From Hymenobacter setariae (lineage in GTDB: Bacteria; Bacteroidota; Bacteroidia; Cytophagales; Hymenobacteraceae), in contig NZ_VMRJ01000004.1 of NCBI RefSeq assembly GCF_007713685.1, forward strand, positions 283,700 to 347,699: a DNA stretch of 64,000 bases, written 5' to 3'. Shown piece by piece: positions 60,006 through 64,000 of the stretch. Position 1 is the first letter of the stretch. Each line of letters opens with the position of its first letter. Both the position numbers and the translations under genes were made by a program. The notes under the pieces were generated by a model, which was given only the letters and a program-made list of their open reading frames with translations, was not told the DNA's origin and did no database searches.

Positions 60006-61076
60006 ATGCCTACGATTTCTATCGGTGGCCACGCTGTGGGCCCCGAATTTCCGCCCTTCATCATCGCCGAGATGTCGGGCAACCACAACCAGAGCCTCGA
60101 CCGGGCGCTGGCCCTCGTGGATGCCGCCGCTGCCGCCGGCGTGCACGCTCTCAAGCTGCAAACCTATACCGCCGATACCATCAGCATGGATACGGGCTTC
60201 GTGATTCGCGAAGAGGGCAAGTCGCTGTGGGAAGGCAAGAGCTTATATCAGCTTTATAAAGAGGCCTATACGCCCTGGGAGTGGCACGCCGCCATTTTCG
60301 AGCGGGCGCGACAGCACGGACTACTGGCGTTCAGCTCGCCGTTTGACGAGTCAGCGGTCGACTTTCTGGAAAGCCTCGACGTGCCAGCTTACAAAATTGC
60401 CTCTTTCGAGAACGCGCACTGGCCATTGCTGCGCCGAGTGGCAGCCACTGGCAAGCCCGTTATTGTGAGTACTGGTGCGGCTACGCTCAGCGAGATTGAC
60501 GAGGCTGTGCGCGTGCTGCGCAATGCAGGCTGCCGCGAGCTAGTGCTGCTAAAGTGCACTAGTACCTACCCCGCCTCGCCGGCCACTACCAACCTGCGCA
60601 CGATACCCGTACTAGCCGAAACCTTCGGCTGCCCAGTAGGCCTCAGCGACCATACCATGGGCGTGGGTGCCAGCGTGGCTGCCGTAGCGCTGGGCGCCTG
60701 CGTCATCGAAAAGCACTTCACCCTGCGCCGCGCCGATGGCGGTGTCGATTCGTCCTTTTCGCTGGAGCCTGAGGAATTGAAACTCTTAGTTGAGGAAACC
60801 GAGCGTGCTCACCAGGCCCTAGGTACTGTGCAACTATGCGTGCAGACCAGCGAAGAGAAAAGCCGCATTTTCAAACGCAGCATTTACGTAGCCCGACCGG
60901 TGGCAGCGGGCGAGGAATTAACCGCGGACAACTTGCGCATTATCCGCCCTGGCGATGGATTACTGCCCCGCCATTGGGACGTAGTATTGGGGCGCCGCGC
61001 CGCCCGCGCCCTACAGCCCGGTACGCCGCTGACCTGGGACGCGCTGCTAGGCGAGCAAGCTGCGCCGCAGTCGTGA
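60006..61076 (+). CDS. pseI: PseI: pseudaminic acid synthase
   Basis: 356 residues of the NeuB/PseI family: the N-terminal TIM barrel (FIIAEMSGNHNQSLDRALALVDAAAAAGVHALKLQTYTADTISMD with metal ligands and the PEP-binding Lys), VGLSDHTMG and IEKHFTLRRADGGVDSSFSLEPEEL, then the C-terminal antifreeze-like SAF domain (KSRIFKRSIYVARPVAAGEELTADNLRIIRPGDGLLPRHW). It condenses the free diacetamido-trideoxy-altrose with phosphoenolpyruvate to give pseudaminic acid. DSSFS is of the PseI type rather than NeuB/LegI. Its TGA overlaps the next GTG. Confidence 0.92.
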   Translation: MPTISIGGHAVGPEFPPFIIAEMSGNHNQSLDRALALVDAAAAAGVHALKLQTYTADTISMDTGFVIREEGKSLWEGKSLYQLYKEAYTPWEWHAAIFERARQHGLLAFSSPFDESAVDFLESLDVPAYKIASFENAHWPLLRRVAATGKPVIVSTGAATLSEIDEAVRVLRNAGCRELVLLKCTSTYPASPATTNLRTIPVLAETFGCPVGLSDHTMGVGASVAAVALGACVIEKHFTLRRADGGVDSSFSLEPEELKLLVEETERAHQALGTVQLCVQTSEEKSRIFKRSIYVARPVAAGEELTADNLRIIRPGDGLLPRHWDVVLGRRAARALQPGTPLTWDALLGEQAAPQS

Positions 61077-62368
61077 GCAGCCAAGTAATCCGGCTGCGGA
61101 ATATCTTACAACTACGCTTCACGAACTTATTCGCCGGGTTACCTGCATCGGTACTGAATAGCATTTCGCCCGCCAGCCCGCTCAAGCGGCTAGCGCGGGT
61201 GGCGGGCTATGCAGGGCTGCGGCTAGTGGGGCACCTATTTCAGCCCATCCACAACGCCGACCAGCTGCATGGCGCGGTGTGGCTCTATGTGGTGAGTGCC
61301 AACAACTATGACGCGCTCAGCTTCATCAAGGACGCCCGGCCTGAGGCAGTACTAGTAGCGGGCCAGGGCAAGAATATCGGGCGCTACGGCAAGGCCGTAA
61401 ATAGGCTTTCGCTGCGGCGCAAACTATTGTATTACTGGCAATACCCTGCCGCCTTGCTCGGGTTGCGGCGCGAAGTAGGCAACCGGGCGCTGCGGTTCTT
61501 TGACCTCGTTTTTTACGCCTTAGGCTACTACGAGGTGTACAGACGGGCCTTGCGCCACTACCGGCCACAAGCTGTGGTTTTTGCCAATGACCACAATGAC
61601 GATGCCCGCGCTCTGCTACTAGCCTGCCGCGCCGAGGGCGTGCCTACTGCCTACGTGCAGCATGCCAGCGTGAGTACCAATTTTCCGCCCCTAGGCTTCG
61701 ACCTCAGCCTGCTCGAAGGCCAGGATGCACTTGATAAATACCACCAGTGTGGCCCTGTGCGCGGCCGAGTCGAGCTGGTAGGTATGCCCAAAGCTGACGC
61801 CTTTTTGGCGCAGCGCAACACCGCGCCGCAGGTGCGCCGAGTGGCCGTGGCCTGCAACCTGCTCGATGAGCTGCCTGCCCTGGCTGAAACCCTTGCCTAC
61901 CTGCTACGTGAACTGCCCGCGCTTACTTTTACCCTGCGCCCCCACCCCGGCGACCAGCGCGACTTCAGCGCCCTGCGCCACGCCCTGCCCGGCTTGCACT
62001 GGAGCGACCCGCACAAAGAAAACGTCTTCCAGTTTCTACAAGCCCACGACGCGCTAGTGGCCGCCGACACTAGCACCCACCTCGAAGCCACGCTGCTCAA
62101 CGTGGCTAGCGTGTACTACCGCTTTTCGCCTACGCCCACGCTGGCCGACTACTACGGCTACGCCGCCCACGGCCTCAGCGAGTGGGCACACTCGCTGCCC
62201 GAGCTGGCGGCGGCCCTAGGTCGGCTGGCGCAGCACAAGCCGCTCGACCTGTATCGCCGCGCCGCCTACTACAACGCCACCCTAGGTACGCCCGACGAAG
62301 GCCACAGCCGCGAGCTGGCTGTGCGCCAGCTAAGCGAGTGGCTGGCGGGCCCAGCGGCAGGGGCGTAG
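61073..62368 (+). CDS. GT-B-like glycosyltransferase, possible nonulosonate transferase
   Basis: 431 residues from the GTG at 61073, which overlaps the pseI stop (GTGA); the longer frame starting at 60836 lies inside pseI. The C-terminal half has the look of the capsule/CDP-glycerol transferase group: VFANDHNDDARALLLACRAEGVPTAYVQHASVSTNFPPLGFDLSLLEGQ, VELVGMPKADAF, TFTLRPHPGDQRDF and HDALVAADTSTHLEATLLNVASVYY. The N-terminus is basic and membrane-near. As it is coupled to pseI it may transfer the sugar to its acceptor. Family assignment is tentative. Confidence 0.7.
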   Translation: MSSQVIRLRNILQLRFTNLFAGLPASVLNSISPASPLKRLARVAGYAGLRLVGHLFQPIHNADQLHGAVWLYVVSANNYDALSFIKDARPEAVLVAGQGKNIGRYGKAVNRLSLRRKLLYYWQYPAALLGLRREVGNRALRFFDLVFYALGYYEVYRRALRHYRPQAVVFANDHNDDARALLLACRAEGVPTAYVQHASVSTNFPPLGFDLSLLEGQDALDKYHQCGPVRGRVELVGMPKADAFLAQRNTAPQVRRVAVACNLLDELPALAETLAYLLRELPALTFTLRPHPGDQRDFSALRHALPGLHWSDPHKENVFQFLQAHDALVAADTSTHLEATLLNVASVYYRFSPTPTLADYYGYAAHGLSEWAHSLPELAAALGRLAQHKPLDLYRRAAYYNATLGTPDEGHSRELAVRQLSEWLAGPAAGA

Positions 62369-62373
62369 TTTTG
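62366..62373 (+). promoter_or_regulatory. -7 box before the deacetylase gene
   Basis: TAGTTTTG, exact TAnnTTTG; its TAG is also the stop codon of the preceding gene, and it ends four bases before the ATG at 62378. Confidence 0.62.
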
Positions 62374-62377
62374 ATTT

Positions 62378-63781
62378 ATGCTGCCTCCTTTGCCACCTCT
62401 ACCTGCGCCACCCGTAGCCATCTCGGCCGAGATACGGCTGGCGTATGTACTGCGGCATTTCAGGCTGGCCTATCCAGGTGCGCCTACCGTTTTGGTAGAC
62501 TACGCGGGCACACAGCCGCAGGTGGAAATTGCGAATTCGGGCGCTGGTTTCTTTGCTACTAATGAGCCCTACCCGACCGCACCTAACTGGCGCGATTGGC
62601 AAGGTCAGCAAGTACCATTTTTCTTTGATAATGCGCCTGAAATACCGCTACTTATTTTACGAGAAAACAAAGCATTTATTTCAGCTGATATCATTTCGGC
62701 GGCGTTTTACTTGCTGAGCGGCTGGCAGGAATATTTCTCAATTGAGCGCGACCGGCACGGGCGCTTTCCCTACAAGGCAAGCGTGCAGAAGCACTACGGC
62801 TTCGTGACGCTGCCGGTGGTTAATTATTATTTCGACGTGCTGCGCATGGCAGTAGAGCACGTGAGCAGGCAACCCTTGCAGCCCCGCTCTTGGGACAGCC
62901 AGCAAGCCAACTTCGCTGCATTCATTTCGCACGATGTCGACAATCTATGCAGCGCTTGGAAAGCTCCTATCAAAGCAGCCTTGCAGCAACGCCAGTTCGG
63001 CCGCTTTGGCAAATTAATTTGGCAGCATCTAACCCAGCCCGATGCCTGGGATAATCTAGAGGAGGTGGCAGCGGCGGTGGCGCAGTATGGAGGTCGGTCT
63101 ACGTTTTTTATTCTGCCAACTCGTCGGAAAGCTCTCAATGGTACCCCCAACGCTGACTATCGCTTAACACGACAGAGACAACGGCAATTATGGCGCTTAG
63201 AAGAGCAGCACTTCGAAATGGGAGTGCATATGCCCCTTACGGGTGATAAGATGACGCTACCAAACGTTTCAGCCTTTGACTTACCGTTTCACGCCATTGG
63301 CTGTCGTTTTCATTACCTCAACTGGGAGCCACGCCTTACACCGATTACAATCAGTGTAAACCCCATAGCGGCGGCTAGTAAGTTTCAGTACGACTCTACA
63401 TTAAGCTTTGCCGAGCATTTTGGATTTCGCCATAGCTATTGCTTGCCCTTCTACCCTTTCGATTTTGCGGTCAGACGGGCAGTTGATTTCCTCGAAATTC
63501 CACTTAATGTGATGGATGCCACGCTGCACCATCCCAACTACTTGCAGCTGGAACCTAGCGAAATTCTACCGGCGCTCGCGCCAATGTTTGCTGAGATAAA
63601 ACGCTTTGGGGGCGTGGCCTCGGTACTATGGCACAACCAGAACTTCGACCCAGCCAACCAACAAAATGGCCCGCGCCAGTTCCATGAAATCATGGCGCAT
63701 CTCCAGCGGGAGGGCGCAACTTTTCGCACTGGCCGCGAAATCTGGCAAGAATTTACCGCCGAGTCAACCCAACACTCTTAA
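62378..63781 (+). CDS. Polysaccharide deacetylase-family protein (DUF7033-type N-terminus)
   Basis: 467 residues. The first ~120 form a DUF7033-like domain (IRLAYVLRHFRLAYPGAPTVLVDYAG...). The NodB-type deacetylase core follows: FAAFISHDVDNL gives the catalytic/metal Asp pair, RSTFFILP and MGVHMPLTGD the His site, and FRHSYCLPFYPFD the later part; WHNQNFDP is near the C-terminus. It removes acetyl groups from a glycan. It lies between the glycosyltransferase and the flippase, so it likely edits the surface polysaccharide carrying the nonulosonate. Confidence 0.83.
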   Translation: MLPPLPPLPAPPVAISAEIRLAYVLRHFRLAYPGAPTVLVDYAGTQPQVEIANSGAGFFATNEPYPTAPNWRDWQGQQVPFFFDNAPEIPLLILRENKAFISADIISAAFYLLSGWQEYFSIERDRHGRFPYKASVQKHYGFVTLPVVNYYFDVLRMAVEHVSRQPLQPRSWDSQQANFAAFISHDVDNLCSAWKAPIKAALQQRQFGRFGKLIWQHLTQPDAWDNLEEVAAAVAQYGGRSTFFILPTRRKALNGTPNADYRLTRQRQRQLWRLEEQHFEMGVHMPLTGDKMTLPNVSAFDLPFHAIGCRFHYLNWEPRLTPITISVNPIAAASKFQYDSTLSFAEHFGFRHSYCLPFYPFDFAVRRAVDFLEIPLNVMDATLHHPNYLQLEPSEILPALAPMFAEIKRFGGVASVLWHNQNFDPANQQNGPRQFHEIMAHLQREGATFRTGREIWQEFTAESTQHS

Positions 63782-63800
63782 CTCAAAACTCCTAACTCAT

Positions 63801-64000
63801 TTGGGTATCGTTCAGCGGCAGGGGCTGCGCAACACCGTTATTTCCTACGTCGGGCTGGGCATCGGCTTTGTCAATACTACGCTGGTGCTGCCTAGGCTGC
63901 TGGAGCCGGCACAGCTGGGCCTGACGCAAGTATTAGTATCCTTGGCCACGCTAGGGGCGCTGGTGTCGGCACTAGGTTTTACCAATACTACGCTGCGGTA
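63801..64000 (+). CDS. Oligosaccharide flippase (Wzx-like), 3' end outside window
   Basis: The final 66 codons visible, from a TTG at 63801: GIVQRQGLRNTVISYVGLGIGFVNTTLVLPRLLEPAQLGLTQVLVSLATLGALVSALGFTNTTLR. Two hydrophobic helices separated by a short loop with LLEPAQLG match the N-terminus of polysaccharide flippases of the Wzx/MurJ-like group, which move lipid-linked oligosaccharides across the inner membrane. It is cut by the window edge. It would complete the export side of the cluster. Confidence 0.75.
   Translation, partial: MGIVQRQGLRNTVISYVGLGIGFVNTTLVLPRLLEPAQLGLTQVLVSLATLGALVSALGFTNTTLR

Noticed and set aside
1..64000. tRNA, rRNA, CRISPR, phage or transposase genes
   Set aside because: I searched the gaps for clover-leaf patterns, repeat-spacer arrays, integrase and transposase motifs and found none.

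Overview
The window looks like chromosome of a high-GC member of the Bacteroidota, most like Hymenobacter and relatives. The evidence is type IX secretion C-terminal sorting domains (first gene, and a gliding-type one at 55968-58268), DUF5103, DUF2490, DUF5916 and DUF4097 families, an LptD-like protein, DivIVA, a MeaB GTPase, and Bacteroidota-type -7 boxes (TAnnTTTG) in front of several genes. I see no rRNA, tRNA, CRISPR array, phage module or intact insertion sequence. The genes are mostly ordinary chromosomal ones, separated by strong hairpin terminators and by families of intergenic palindromes.

Layout. 1-8.5 kb: a T9SS-exported PA14 protein (5' end missing), meaB, an amidohydrolase plus deaminase pair, an unknown protein, a secreted pectate lyase and a secreted subtilase. 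8.5-17.8 kb: a DUF5916 outer-membrane protein; an ECF sigma / anti-sigma / two DUF4097 proteins operon; and a BlaI repressor with an M56 (BlaR1-like) membrane peptidase preceded by three clear BlaI-type operators. 17.9-26.4 kb: folB, cupin, SDR, DivIVA, WD40, phosphopantetheinyl transferase, redoxin, SirB1-like and poxB. 26.4-30.2 kb: an ABC transporter with a YtrA-type GntR regulator and a dyad over its own promoter, then DUF2490. 30.4-31.7 kb: a small lower-GC pocket with a HigA-type antitoxin gene broken by one stop codon and two small genes. 31.7-51.2 kb: acyl-CoA carboxylase beta subunit, MCE protein, amidase, lptD, 2'-5' RNA ligase-like protein, lipoproteins, an AsmA-like protein, an ABC-F ATPase, an acyltransferase, DUF5103, PPK2 and a secreted metalloprotease. 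51.4-52.2 kb: mutM.

52.2-64.0 kb is the most interesting block: a nonulosonic (pseudaminic) acid cluster. It has pseC, an aldo/keto reductase, an SDR, an SpsF-type cytidylyltransferase, pseG, pseH and pseI, then a GT-B-like glycosyltransferase, a polysaccharide deacetylase and the start of a flippase. It lacks pseB within the window, uses an SpsF-type enzyme where PseF would be expected, and is split by an oppositely oriented T9SS type-B PKD protein. Together these genes would make a CMP-activated nonulosonate and put it on a surface glycan or on exported proteins.

Two window-wide features stand out. The palindrome CCTAGG is about five times more frequent than base composition predicts (about 105 copies counted by eye). 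Several genes, including pseC, pseI and the deacetylase, have a -7 box only 3-6 bases before the start codon, which suggests leaderless mRNAs.
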